A program made the position numbers and the translations under genes. Positions 15,899 through 24,073 of a DNA stretch of 64,000 nt are shown one piece after another. The notes beneath the pieces were generated by a model that was given only the letters and a program-made list of their open reading frames with translations, had not been told where the DNA came from and ran no database searches. Origin of the DNA: Paractinoplanes toevensis (GTDB lineage Bacteria; Actinomycetota; Actinomycetes; Mycobacteriales; Micromonosporaceae); the NCBI RefSeq assembly GCF_018332695.1, contig NZ_BOQN01000048.1:1-64000 (forward strand). Reading direction: 5' to 3'. How positions within the stretch are numbered: position 1 is the stretch's first letter; every line of letters starts with the position of its first letter.

Positions 15899-17205
15899 GA
15901 AGCGGCCGGCGCCGGGCTTACCGAAGCTGACGGCTCCGGCAAGGCCGGGGTCTCGGTCGGCGCCGGCTCCGGCGCGGTCGGCGTCGGGTCGGCCGGGGTC
16001 GGCTCGACCGCGGGCTGTCCGGGGATGCCGAGCGTGAAGTTCTCGGTCAGCCAGGGCAGGAGCTTCTGGTATGCGGCGATGGTGTCCGGCTGGTTGAAGT
16101 CGTGCGACAGCACGATCGAGCCGGGCCGCACGTGCTTCTTGACCTCGGCGATCACCCGGGCGATGTGCGCCTCGTCGGTCTCGCCCTCGGTGTGCTTCCA
16201 GTCCTGCGGGTCGACCTGCCAGTAGAGCGACGTCATCCCGGCGGCCGAGGCCACACCGACGAGCCGGTCGGTGAAGTTGCCGCCGGGCGCCCGGAAGAAC
16301 GGGACCGGCGTGCCGGGCGCGGCCGCCTGGATCGCGGCGTTGGTGCGGGCCAGGTCGGCCTGGATCTGCTCCGGCTTGTCCTTACCGATGGTGAGGCTGT
16401 GACTCCACGTGTGGTTGCAGAGCGTGTGCCCCGCGGCCACGATCTCGCGGACCATCTCGGGATGCTTCTGCACCTGCTGGCCGACCAGGCAGAAGGTCGC
16501 CTTGATCTGGTACTGGTCGAGCAGGGCGAGGATCTTCGGCGTCTGCGCCGGGTCGGGGCCGTCGTCGAAGGTCAGCGCCACCGTCTTGCTGCCGGTGGTG
16601 AGCAACGAGTTGCCCGGACCGACGTGCTTGGCCTCTTTCGGCTGGCCGGCGTTGGTGGCCTCGACCACCGGGCTGCTCGGCGCGGGGGAGGCCGCGGCGG
16701 GGTCGGCGGCCGCGGAGTCGTTGCTCTCGTCGGTCGCCGAGGCGTCCGAGCCGCCGCCGGGCTTGGCCTTCTGGGTGGCGTGGGTGCCGGCTTTGCGCTG
16801 GGCCGCGGCGTTCACCGCGTCGATGGTGTCGCTGCCGCCGCCGCGGGTGCCGGGCACGGCCACCAGCAGCAGGCCCACCGCGACCAGCGAGGCGAGCAGC
16901 AGCTGCTGCCGCGTCTTGCCCATCAGCAGCCAGGACTCGATCGGCAGGGTGCCGGGTGCGCGGTGGCTGCCGGCGATCGGGCGCTCGTTGACGACGGCGC
17001 GGTGCGCGGCGGAGTGCCGGGCCGGGCGGTCGTTGCGCTGGTGCCGGGCGCCGCGCTGGGTCGGAACGTGAGCCCTGGTCGACGGCAGGTCGTAGGTGAC
17101 CCGCGGCCGGGCGTCGGCCAGCGACTCCGGGCGGCGGTGACGGCCGGCCGACTCGGCGACGTCGCCGGACGCCGGGCTCAGGTATTGCAGGGATTGCGGC
17201 GACAT
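15895..17205 (-). CDS. Membrane-anchored polysaccharide deacetylase (NodB/CE4)
   Basis: This is a 436-residue protein. A basic, disordered N-terminal cytoplasmic tail (about 1-95) precedes one membrane helix (about 102-118), a Ser/Ala/Pro linker and a NodB domain (about 205-395). The metal and catalytic motifs are TFDDGPD, HTWSH and RAPGG. It would deacetylate N-acetylglucosamine residues in chitin oligomers or peptidoglycan outside the membrane. The C-terminal ~45 residues are Pro/Thr/Glu-rich. Its position between chitinase genes fits aminosugar-polymer processing, but a cell-wall role is equally possible. The ATG at 17205 begins the tail; a later start cannot be excluded. Confidence 0.88.
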   Translation of the reverse strand: MSPQSLQYLSPASGDVAESAGRHRRPESLADARPRVTYDLPSTRAHVPTQRGARHQRNDRPARHSAAHRAVVNERPIAGSHRAPGTLPIESWLLMGKTRQQLLLASLVAVGLLLVAVPGTRGGGSDTIDAVNAAAQRKAGTHATQKAKPGGGSDASATDESNDSAAADPAAASPAPSSPVVEATNAGQPKEAKHVGPGNSLLTTGSKTVALTFDDGPDPAQTPKILALLDQYQIKATFCLVGQQVQKHPEMVREIVAAGHTLCNHTWSHSLTIGKDKPEQIQADLARTNAAIQAAAPGTPVPFFRAPGGNFTDRLVGVASAAGMTSLYWQVDPQDWKHTEGETDEAHIARVIAEVKKHVRPGSIVLSHDFNQPDTIAAYQKLLPWLTENFTLGIPGQPAVEPTPADPTPTAPEPAPTETPALPEPSASVSPAPAAS

Positions 17206-17329
17206 GCTGCATCTCTACCGTGTGACAAGATCTGGCGCGATACCAGAAGGGTGATTCCGCCCGCACGGACGGTAGTAACACCTGCTGGCGCTCAGTGATC
17301 GCTGGCTCACAAAATCGGCCAAACTCGAC

Positions 17330-18700
17330 TTACGCCGTCTTGTGCACCGCCTCGGTCGCCTTGCGGGCCGCGATCAGCACCGGGTCCCACACCGGGGCGA
17401 ACGGCGGCGCGTAGCTCAGGTCGAGTGCCGTCATCTCCTCGACCGACATCCGGTTCCACACCGCCACGGCCAGCGCGTCGATCCGCTTCGCCGCTTCCGC
17501 CCGGCCGACGATCTGCGCACCGAGCAGTGTTCCGGTGCGACGCTCGGCGATCAGCTTGATCGTCATCTTGCTCGCGCCGGGGTAATAGCCGGCCCGGCTG
17601 GTCGACTCCACCAGCGCCGTCACATATTCGTACCCGGCCCGGGCGGCCTCCTTCTCGGTGAGGCCGGTCCGGGCCACCTCGAGCTCGCAGACCTTCGTCA
17701 CCGCCGTGCCGATCACGCCGGGGAAGGAGGAGTAACCGCCGGCCAGGTTGATGCCGGCCACCCGCCCCTGCTTGTTCGCGTGGGTGCCGAGCGGCACGTG
17801 CACCGGCTCCCCGGTGATCAGGTGCCGGGTCTCCACGCAGTCACCGGCCGCCCAGATCCCCTCGGTGCCCTCGACCCGCATCCGCCGGTCGGTGCGCACC
17901 CCGCCGGTCGGGCCGACCGGCAGGCCGGCCGCGACGGCCAGCGCGGAGTTCGGGCGTACGCCCAGGCCCAGCACCACGATGTCGGCCGGCACCGCGCCGG
18001 CCGGGGTGACCACCGCGCGCACCCGGCCGCCGGCCGTCTCCAGACCGTCCACGTGCGCCTCGGTCACCACCTTGATGCCCTGGCCGCGGATCGCCTCGGC
18101 GACCAGGGCGCCGACGTCGGGGTCGACGGTCTTGCCCATCGGCTGTGCCGATTTCTCCAGCAGGGTCACGTCGAGACCGCGGAGCAGCAGGGCCTCGGCC
18201 ATCTCCACGCCGATGTAGCCGCCGCCGATCACCACGGCGGTTTGCGGCGTCGGGTCGCCGTCCAGCCACTTCTGGATGGCGGTGCCGTCGTCCAGGGTCT
18301 GCACGCCGAACACGCCGCCCGCCGAGACCTGCGCCCACTCCGGCGTGACCGGGGTCGCTCCCGTCGCGTACACCAGATGGTCGAAGCTCTCCCGCACCTC
18401 GCCGCCGCCGGCCAGATCGCGCGCGACCACCTCGTGCCGTTCGGTGTCGATGGCGATCACCTCGTGCCGCAGGCGCACGTCGATGCCGGCCGTGCGGTGC
18501 GCCTCCGGCGACCGCGCGATCAGCGCGTCCAGGTCGTCGACCGCGCCGCCGATCCAGTACGGGATGCCGCAGGCCGAGTACGACGTGAAGTGCCCGCGCT
18601 CGAACGCGACGATCTCCAGCCGGTCGGTGCCGAGACGCTTGCGGGCCTGGGACGCGGCCGACATGCCGGCCGCGTCGCCCCCGATCACGACGAGCTTCAC
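17330..18700 (-). CDS. FAD-dependent pyridine nucleotide-disulfide oxidoreductase (CoA-disulfide reductase type)
   Basis: This 456-residue flavoprotein has an N-terminal FAD motif VIGGDAAGMSAA, a single redox Cys in SYSACGIPYW (near residue 45), an NAD(P)H motif VVIGGGYIGVEMAE and a second FAD motif WAAGDC. The C-terminal dimerisation domain is present. The single cysteine is typical of CoA-disulfide reductases, NADH oxidases and related persulfide reductases, so the activity is likely reduction of CoA-type disulfides or oxygen. The GTG at 18700 (VKLVVIGG) is preferred to an upstream TTG because the fold begins there. It is monocistronic. Confidence 0.88.
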   Translation of the reverse strand: MKLVVIGGDAAGMSAASQARKRLGTDRLEIVAFERGHFTSYSACGIPYWIGGAVDDLDALIARSPEAHRTAGIDVRLRHEVIAIDTERHEVVARDLAGGGEVRESFDHLVYATGATPVTPEWAQVSAGGVFGVQTLDDGTAIQKWLDGDPTPQTAVVIGGGYIGVEMAEALLLRGLDVTLLEKSAQPMGKTVDPDVGALVAEAIRGQGIKVVTEAHVDGLETAGGRVRAVVTPAGAVPADIVVLGLGVRPNSALAVAAGLPVGPTGGVRTDRRMRVEGTEGIWAAGDCVETRHLITGEPVHVPLGTHANKQGRVAGINLAGGYSSFPGVIGTAVTKVCELEVARTGLTEKEAARAGYEYVTALVESTSRAGYYPGASKMTIKLIAERRTGTLLGAQIVGRAEAAKRIDALAVAVWNRMSVEEMTALDLSYAPPFAPVWDPVLIAARKATEAVHKTA

Positions 18701-18746
18701 GACACCCAACCTACGTCGCGGGCGCGGCGCGGGCGGCCGGAAACGG

Positions 18747-19904
18747 TCAGGATTCGCCGCGGGTGGCGCCGGCCAGCCAGTCGACCACGTCGCTCACCGA
18801 GCCGTTCCGGCTGAGGACCGCGCGCTGCCGCGCCGCGCCGGTGCCATGCGACCGCAGGCGTCCCATCAGGACGGTGGTCATCTCCAGGTCGCCGTGCCGT
18901 TCCAGTTCCGGGCGTACGAAGTCGAAGAGCTGCCGCATCAACCGCCAGGCCGGTCGGGTCTCGCGGGTGGCCAGGTCGAGCAGCTGGCCCTCGAGCCCGT
19001 CCTTCGCGGCCCGCCAGTGTGCGGCCATCAGCAGCGGGTGCGGCACGTTCGGCGCCGGAGTCCCCTCCCGGATGTCCCGCAGCAGCGTCGCGACCAGTGC
19101 CCGGGCCAGCGCGGCGAGCAGCATCGCGTCGTCCAGGCCGGGCATCACGTCACCCATCCGGATCTCGACGGTGGGGTAGTTGGCGGAGAGCCGGGCGTAC
19201 CAGTAGAGCATTCCCTCGTCGAGCATGGCGCCGCTCGTCACCAGGTCGGACACGAGCTGCTCGTAGTGCTCGTGCGACTCGAGGTGCGGCGTCGGGCCGA
19301 CGGTGGGCCACCGCTCCCACAGCATCGACCGCCAGCTCGCGTAGCCGGTGTCGTGGTCGTTGTAGAGCGGCGAGTTCGCGGTCGCGGCCTGGAAGACCGG
19401 GAGCCACGGCCGCAGGTGGTTGAGCACGTGGATGCCGCTCTCCGGGTCCGGGATGCTGACGTGCACGTGTGTGCCGCACATGCCCTGACCGGGGGAGAGG
19501 TCACCGAAGCGTTCCCGCATCCGGTGGTAGCGGGGCCGGTCGACGAGCCGGGCGAGGGGGCCGGCGGCCGGTCCGGTGCCGACCGCCACCAGGCGGGCGC
19601 CCGCCTGTTCAGCCGCGCCGGAGACCACGCCGCGCAGTTCCCGCATCGCCTCGTAGAGGCCGCGCAGTTCCAGCTGCGGCGGGCTGGCCACCTCGATCTG
19701 GGTGCGGTAGTACTCGTGCTGCACCGACTCGGCGTACTCCGCCGGGATCCGGTCGATCACCTCCTCGACCGCCTCCACGCCGCGCGGTTCGACCGCGTCG
19801 ACGAGCAGGTACTCCTCTTCGATGCCGAGCGTGAGCAGATGCTGCGACTCGGCCTCCTCGGCCATCTCTTCGGAGATAGTGGTCCCACCGGAAGCCGTGT
19901 CCAT
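18747..19904 (-). CDS. Carboxylate-amine ligase, YbdK / GCS2 family
   Basis: This 385-residue ATP-grasp-like ligase of the glutamate-cysteine ligase type 2 family has LTLGIEEEYLLVD near the N terminus, QIEVASPP, and GMCGTHVHVSIPD with the metal and substrate residues. Members make gamma-glutamyl or other amide bonds; some have weak glutamate-cysteine ligase activity. The length is normal for YbdK-type proteins. The ATG at 19904 is preferred to the GTG two codons earlier because GGAG lies five bases before it. The divergent small membrane gene starts 64 bases away. Confidence 0.85.
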   Translation of the reverse strand: MDTASGGTTISEEMAEEAESQHLLTLGIEEEYLLVDAVEPRGVEAVEEVIDRIPAEYAESVQHEYYRTQIEVASPPQLELRGLYEAMRELRGVVSGAAEQAGARLVAVGTGPAAGPLARLVDRPRYHRMRERFGDLSPGQGMCGTHVHVSIPDPESGIHVLNHLRPWLPVFQAATANSPLYNDHDTGYASWRSMLWERWPTVGPTPHLESHEHYEQLVSDLVTSGAMLDEGMLYWYARLSANYPTVEIRMGDVMPGLDDAMLLAALARALVATLLRDIREGTPAPNVPHPLLMAAHWRAAKDGLEGQLLDLATRETRPAWRLMRQLFDFVRPELERHGDLEMTTVLMGRLRSHGTGAARQRAVLSRNGSVSDVVDWLAGATRGES

Positions 19905-19956
19905 GTGCACTCCGATACCCGGCGTTCGCTGGGCGGAAACTGTTGCCCGGCCGGGC

Positions 19957-19962
19957 TACCCT
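19957..19962 (+). promoter_or_regulatory. -10 box for leaderless small membrane gene
   Basis: TACCCT ends six bases before the ATG at 19969, with no Shine-Dalgarno sequence, consistent with a leaderless transcript. Confidence 0.4.
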
Positions 19963-19968
19963 TTGCTC

Positions 19969-20241
19969 ATGCTGCTGGAGGGTTTCTGGGCGCTGGCCGC
20001 CCTGCTCGACCCGACCCCGTCCGGGGCGCCCGCGCAGCTCGTCCTCGGCCTGGCGCTGGTCGCCGCGGCCATCGTCATCATCGCGGCCACGGCCCTTCCG
20101 GCCCTGCCCCCGGCGATGCCGCTCGCGACCTTCGCCCTGTCCCGCCGAGCCCGCGCCACCGAGCGCCCCCGCCTGGCCGACCCGGACGCACCCGGCCGGC
20201 CGCGTTCCCGAGCACCGTCACCGGCCCCGGCGGCAGCGTAA
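19969..20241 (+). CDS. Small membrane protein beside yidC-like gene (possibly DUF6412)
   Basis: This 90-residue protein has two short hydrophobic stretches, the second being LGLALVAAAIVIIAATALPA, and a C-terminal tail rich in Arg, Pro and Ala. The ATG at 19969 fits the leaderless -10 box just upstream. A small membrane protein of this type is often found before a short YidC/Oxa1 homologue in actinomycetes, and the DUF6412 family is a possible match. The next gene is that homologue, 200 bases on. Function unknown. Confidence 0.55.
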   Translation: MLLEGFWALAALLDPTPSGAPAQLVLGLALVAAAIVIIAATALPALPPAMPLATFALSRRARATERPRLADPDAPGRPRSRAPSPAPAAA

Positions 20242-20441
20242 GCACTCCAGCTCCGTTCCGGGGTTGGGTTCTGGGCGCGACCACTCACGCAGAATGAAGG
20301 GCCAGGGCCGGCTTTGCTGGGCCCCGGCCCGGCCTCGGCGGGAGCAGCGGTCCGCACCCACCACCCCGCTACGACATCTTCCGGGTTTGCTGTCTCTGCC
20401 GCCTTTTGCGTCCCTGTTTCTTCGGACCGCAAGGGGTCTTT

Positions 20442-21089
20442 GTGTTCATCTCCGACGCGTTCGGTGCCGTGGTCGGCGCCGCCCACTCCGCCATCGAAGT
20501 CCTCGCCACCCTTCTCGCGCCCGCCGCCGGCAGTCTGGCCACGGCTGCGGCGATCATCGTCTTCACCCTGCTGGTCCGCCTGTTGATCAGCCCGATCACC
20601 TATCTCCAGGTTCGAGGTGAGCGCCGCCGTGCCGCCCTGAATCCCGAGATCGAAAAGCTGCGCCAGAAGCACGGCGACGATCCGATGACTCTGGCCACCG
20701 AGACCCTCGCTCTGCAGCGGGCGAACGGGATCAGTCCGTTCGCCGCGTTCCTGCCGGCGCTGGCCCAGGCCCCGTTCTTCATGATCATGTATCGGGTGGC
20801 GATGACCGCGCCGGCCGGTGCGGTATTCGGCATTCCGCTGACCGCCCACCTGTTGACCGGCCTCCCGATCTTTGGCGCATTGATCGTCGCCACCGTGCTG
20901 ATCGCTCGCTGGTCGTCCCGCCGGATGCCGTCGGACGCGCCCAAGCTGCTGCGCGTCATGCCCTATCTCACCGTTCTGGTGGTCGCCTGGATGCCTTTGG
21001 CCGGCGCTCTCTACCTGGTCACCTCCACCTCCTGGACCGCTCTGGAGCACGCCGTTCTGCGTAAGCCGGTAACAACGGGCAATCGTTGA
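20442..21089 (+). CDS. YidC/Oxa1-family membrane protein insertase (short paralogue)
   Basis: This 215-residue membrane protein has five hydrophobic segments and the Oxa1/YidC core: RLLISPITYLQVRGE with a positively charged first loop, LALQRANGISPFAAFLPALA, and a late TM pair. It helps insert proteins into the membrane. At this size it is a second, shorter paralogue, since the main yidC of actinobacteria lies by rnpA and dnaA. The GTG at 20442 is chosen because AAGGGG lies five bases upstream; the frame is open to 20406. Confidence 0.82.
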   Translation: MFISDAFGAVVGAAHSAIEVLATLLAPAAGSLATAAAIIVFTLLVRLLISPITYLQVRGERRRAALNPEIEKLRQKHGDDPMTLATETLALQRANGISPFAAFLPALAQAPFFMIMYRVAMTAPAGAVFGIPLTAHLLTGLPIFGALIVATVLIARWSSRRMPSDAPKLLRVMPYLTVLVVAWMPLAGALYLVTSTSWTALEHAVLRKPVTTGNR

Positions 21090-21098
21090 ACGCCAATG

Positions 21099-21127
21099 TT
21101 GACAACCTCCTGTAACAAGCGTGAAAT
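21099..21127 (+). promoter_or_regulatory. Promoter of the GH16 glucanase gene
   Basis: A consensus -35 TTGACA (21099-21104), a 17-base spacer and TGAAAT (21122-21127) as -10. The palindrome at 21132-21145 falls at the expected transcription start. Confidence 0.55.
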
Positions 21128-21131
21128 GCGC

Positions 21132-21145
21132 TGAGAGCGCTCTCA
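21132..21145. promoter_or_regulatory. CebR/LacI-type operator
   Basis: TGAGAGCGCTCTCA is a perfect 14-bp palindrome. It differs by one base pair per half from the actinomycete CebR-type sequence TGGGAGCGCTCCCA that controls cellulase and glucanase genes. It sits over the start of transcription of the glucanase, as expected for repression relieved by an oligosaccharide. Confidence 0.6.
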
Positions 21146-21194
21146 CGGCGCCCCGACTCCCGCCTCTCAACCCCCCTATCGAAAGGCGCACTCG

Positions 21195-22625
21195 ATGGAA
21201 GCCCGCCCCAGGAAGAGACTCCGCGGTGTCCTCGCGGTGACCACCGTCGCCGCGGCGGTCGCCGCCACCGCCGTCTTCACCATGGATGCCAACGCGGCCG
21301 TCCCCGCCGCGCCGGCCGGCATGACCACCGTCTTCAGTGACGACTTCACCGGCGCGGCCGGCACCGGCCTGAACCGTTCGAACTGGCTCTACGACATCGG
21401 CACCGGCTATCCGGGCGGCGCGGCCAACTGGGGCACCGGCGAGGTCGAGAGGATGACCGACTCGACCAGCAACGTCTACCAGGACGGCGGCGGCAACCTG
21501 GTGATCAAGCCGATCCGGGACTCGGCCGGCAACTGGACGTCGGGCCGGGTCGAGACGCAGCGCACCGATTTCGCCGCACCGGCCGGTGGCAAGGTGCGGA
21601 TCGAGGCGCGACTGCAGCAGCCGAACGTGAGCGGTGCGGCGGCGGCCGGCTACTGGCCGGCGTTCTGGGCGCTCGGCGCGGCGGCCCGCCCGGTGGGTGC
21701 CACGAACTGGCCGAGCATCGGCGAGTGGGACATCATGGAGGACATCAACGGCCGGTCCTCGGTGTTCGGCGCGCTGCACTGCGGCACCAACCCGGGCGGC
21801 CCGTGCAACGAGACCACCGGCATCGGCAGCGGTGAGCGGGCCTGTTCCGGCTGCCAGACCGGCATGCACACGTACGCCCTGGAGTACGACCGCAGCACCT
21901 CGCCCGAGCAACTGCGGTGGTATCTGGACGGCAACAACTACTTCACCATCAACTCGTCCCAGCTCGACGCCACCACCTGGAACAACGCCACCCACCACGG
22001 CTTCTTCGTGATCTTCAACGTGGCGATCGGCGGTGGTTTCCCGGCGGCGTTCGGCGGCGGCCCTACCGCGGCGACCCAGTCCGGCGTGCCGATGATCGTG
22101 GACTACGTGGCCGTCTATCAGTCGTCGGGTGGCACCACCACGACCCCGCCCACCACGACCCCGCCCACCACGACCCCGCCCACCACGTCACCCACCACCA
22201 CGCCGCCGACCGGCTCCACCCGGGATGCGTTCGCGAAGATCGAGGCGGAGTCGTTCAACGCCTCGGCCGGGGTGCAGACCGAGACCTGCTCCGAGGGCGG
22301 CCAGAACGTCTCCTATGTCGCCAACGGTGACTGGCTGCAGTTCAACAACGTCAACTTCGGCAGCGGCGGCGTCAAGGACTTCGTCGCCCGGGTCGCCTCC
22401 GGTGCGGGGAGCGGGGTGAGCGGTCTCGTCGAGGTGCGCCTGGACAACCGCTCCAACGCCCCGATCGGCAGCTTCGCGCTGGGTAACACCGGTGGCTGGC
22501 AGACCTGGACGTCGATCCCGGGCAACGTCTCGGGCGTCACCGGCACGCACACGGTGTACCTGACCTTCACCAGTGGGCAGCCGGCCGACTTCGTCAACGT
22601 CAACTGGATCCAGTTCCGCAAGTAA
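21195..22625 (+). CDS. Secreted GH16 beta-glucanase with CBM6
   Basis: This is a 476-residue secreted enzyme. A Sec-type signal (about 1-35, ending DANAA) precedes a GH16 catalytic domain (about 44-315), a Thr/Pro linker and a C-terminal CBM6-type module (about 345-476). The catalytic motif ExDxxE is E177-WDIME182, as in laminarinases and endo-beta-1,3-glucanases. It would cut beta-1,3 or mixed-linkage glucan outside the cell, for example in fungal walls. A consensus promoter and a CebR-like operator lie upstream. A strong terminator follows, so it is a single-gene unit. Confidence 0.93.
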   Translation: MEARPRKRLRGVLAVTTVAAAVAATAVFTMDANAAVPAAPAGMTTVFSDDFTGAAGTGLNRSNWLYDIGTGYPGGAANWGTGEVERMTDSTSNVYQDGGGNLVIKPIRDSAGNWTSGRVETQRTDFAAPAGGKVRIEARLQQPNVSGAAAAGYWPAFWALGAAARPVGATNWPSIGEWDIMEDINGRSSVFGALHCGTNPGGPCNETTGIGSGERACSGCQTGMHTYALEYDRSTSPEQLRWYLDGNNYFTINSSQLDATTWNNATHHGFFVIFNVAIGGGFPAAFGGGPTAATQSGVPMIVDYVAVYQSSGGTTTTPPTTTPPTTTPPTTSPTTTPPTGSTRDAFAKIEAESFNASAGVQTETCSEGGQNVSYVANGDWLQFNNVNFGSGGVKDFVARVASGAGSGVSGLVEVRLDNRSNAPIGSFALGNTGGWQTWTSIPGNVSGVTGTHTVYLTFTSGQPADFVNVNWIQFRK

Positions 22626-22637
22626 CTCATAGTCATC

Positions 22638-22675
22638 GATGGGCCGAAGGCGCTGACCTGCGCCTTCGGCCCATC
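22638..22675. terminator. Terminator after the glucanase gene
   Basis: A perfect 16-bp stem, GATGGGCCGAAGGCGC (22638-22653) and GCGCCTTCGGCCCATC (22660-22675), has a TGACCT loop. It lies 13 bases after the stop. Confidence 0.85.
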
Positions 22676-22752
22676 TGTGTTCTCGAAGCCGGCGCTGCAA
22701 AAGGTGCGAAAGATTTAAGGTTGTTTAACGTCCGGCCCTCTGGACTTCACTG

Positions 22753-22765
22753 TTAAGAGTCTTAA
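22753..22765 (+). promoter_or_regulatory. Candidate chitinase regulatory element, copy 2
   Basis: TTAAGAGTCTTAA, preceded by TG, is a near-perfect dyad (TTAAGA, G, TCTTAA) and matches the element before the chitinase at 13.7 kb at 11 of 13 positions. It ends 39 bases before the chitinase ATG. Confidence 0.45.
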
Positions 22766-22804
22766 AGATTGACGTATCTCACAGGCTCGCATGGAGGGAC
22801 GGCG

Positions 22805-24058
22805 ATGAAGCGCTCCAGATCGGTGGTCCTCGCGACCGTTGCGGCATTGGCCGCGGGTGGCGCGGCGGTCTACTTCTCGGGCACGGCCGGTGCGGCCGCC
22901 GCCTGTGCTCCCGCGTGGAGCTCCACGCAGGTCTACGTCGGTGGCAACAGCGCCTCGCAGAGCGGCCACAACTACACCGCGAAGTGGTGGACGCAGAACG
23001 AGTCGCCGGCCACCCACTCCGGTCAGTGGGACGTCTGGGCCGACAACGGGGTGTGTGGCGGTACCACCCCCACCACGCCGCCGACCACCCCCACCACCAC
23101 GCCGCCGACGACGTCGCCCACCACGTCGCCGCCGACCACGGTGCCGCCCTCGAACGGCACGCTGCCCAAGCACTTCCTGACCGGCTACTGGCAGAACTTC
23201 TACAACGGCGCGGCGGCCCTCAAGCTGGCGTCCGTCCCGACCAACTACGACCTGGTCGCGGTCGCCTTCGCGGATGCCACCGGCACGCCCGGGGCGGTCA
23301 CCTTCAACCTCGACCCCGGCCTCGCCGCCCAGGTGGGCGGTTACACCGACGCCCAGTTCAAGGCCGACATCGCCACCCTGCACTCGCGCGGCAAAAAGGT
23401 GATCATCTCGGTCGGCGGGGAGAAGGGCACGGTCAGCGTCGCCGACTCGACCGCGGCCACCAACTTCGCCAACTCGGTCTACTCGCTGATGACGACGTAC
23501 GGCTTCGACGGCGTCGACATCGACCTGGAGAACGGGCTCAACTCCACCTACATGGCGAGTGCGCTGCGCAGCCTGCGAGCCAAGGCCGGCGCCAACCTGA
23601 TCATCACGATGGCGCCGCAGACCATCGACATGCAGAGCACCGGCTCGTCGTACTTCGCGCTGGCCCTGTCCATCAAGGACATCCTCACCGTGGTGCACAC
23701 CCAGTACTACAACTCCGGCGCGATGCTCGGCTGCGACCAGATGAACGCGTACTCGCAGGGCACGTTGAACTTCCTGACCGCCCTGGCCTGCATCCAGACC
23801 CAGAACGGCCTGCGCCCCGACCAGGTCGCGCTCGGCCTGCCGGCCAGCACCAGCGCGGCCGGCGGTGGCTACCAGTCACCGGCGAACGTCAACGCCGCCC
23901 TCGACTGCCTGGCCCGTGGCACGAACTGCGGTTCGTTCAAGCCGCCGGCCACCTACCCGGGCATCCGCGGCGCGATGACGTGGTCGATCAACTGGGACGT
24001 CACCAACGGCAACTCTTTCGCCAACACCGTCAAGCCCCACCTCTCCACCCTTCCCTGA
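22805..24058 (+). CDS. Secreted GH18 chitinase with CBM5/12
   Basis: This 417-residue secreted chitinase has a signal peptide (1-31), a CBM5/12 chitin-binding module (about 33-85), a short Thr/Pro linker (about 87-115) and a GH18 barrel (about 122-417). The active-site motif DGVDIDLE is complete (D235 to E242), and SVGGE and TMAPQ are other GH18 signatures. The ATG at 22805 follows GGAGGG. It is the first gene of a two-gene operon; the second chitinase starts 15 bases after the stop. A 72-bp stretch of its CBM (22951-23022) is identical to the CBM of that gene. Confidence 0.94.
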   Translation: MKRSRSVVLATVAALAAGGAAVYFSGTAGAAAACAPAWSSTQVYVGGNSASQSGHNYTAKWWTQNESPATHSGQWDVWADNGVCGGTTPTTPPTTPTTTPPTTSPTTSPPTTVPPSNGTLPKHFLTGYWQNFYNGAAALKLASVPTNYDLVAVAFADATGTPGAVTFNLDPGLAAQVGGYTDAQFKADIATLHSRGKKVIISVGGEKGTVSVADSTAATNFANSVYSLMTTYGFDGVDIDLENGLNSTYMASALRSLRAKAGANLIITMAPQTIDMQSTGSSYFALALSIKDILTVVHTQYYNSGAMLGCDQMNAYSQGTLNFLTALACIQTQNGLRPDQVALGLPASTSAAGGGYQSPANVNAALDCLARGTNCGSFKPPATYPGIRGAMTWSINWDVTNGNSFANTVKPHLSTLP

Positions 24059-24073
24059 AACCGGGAGTCCCCC

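Noticed and set aside
22130..22220. Thr/Pro codon runs in the glucanase and chitinases as a repeat array or CRISPR
   Set aside because: They are in-frame linkers of secreted enzymes; no spaced direct repeats with unique spacers exist anywhere in the window.
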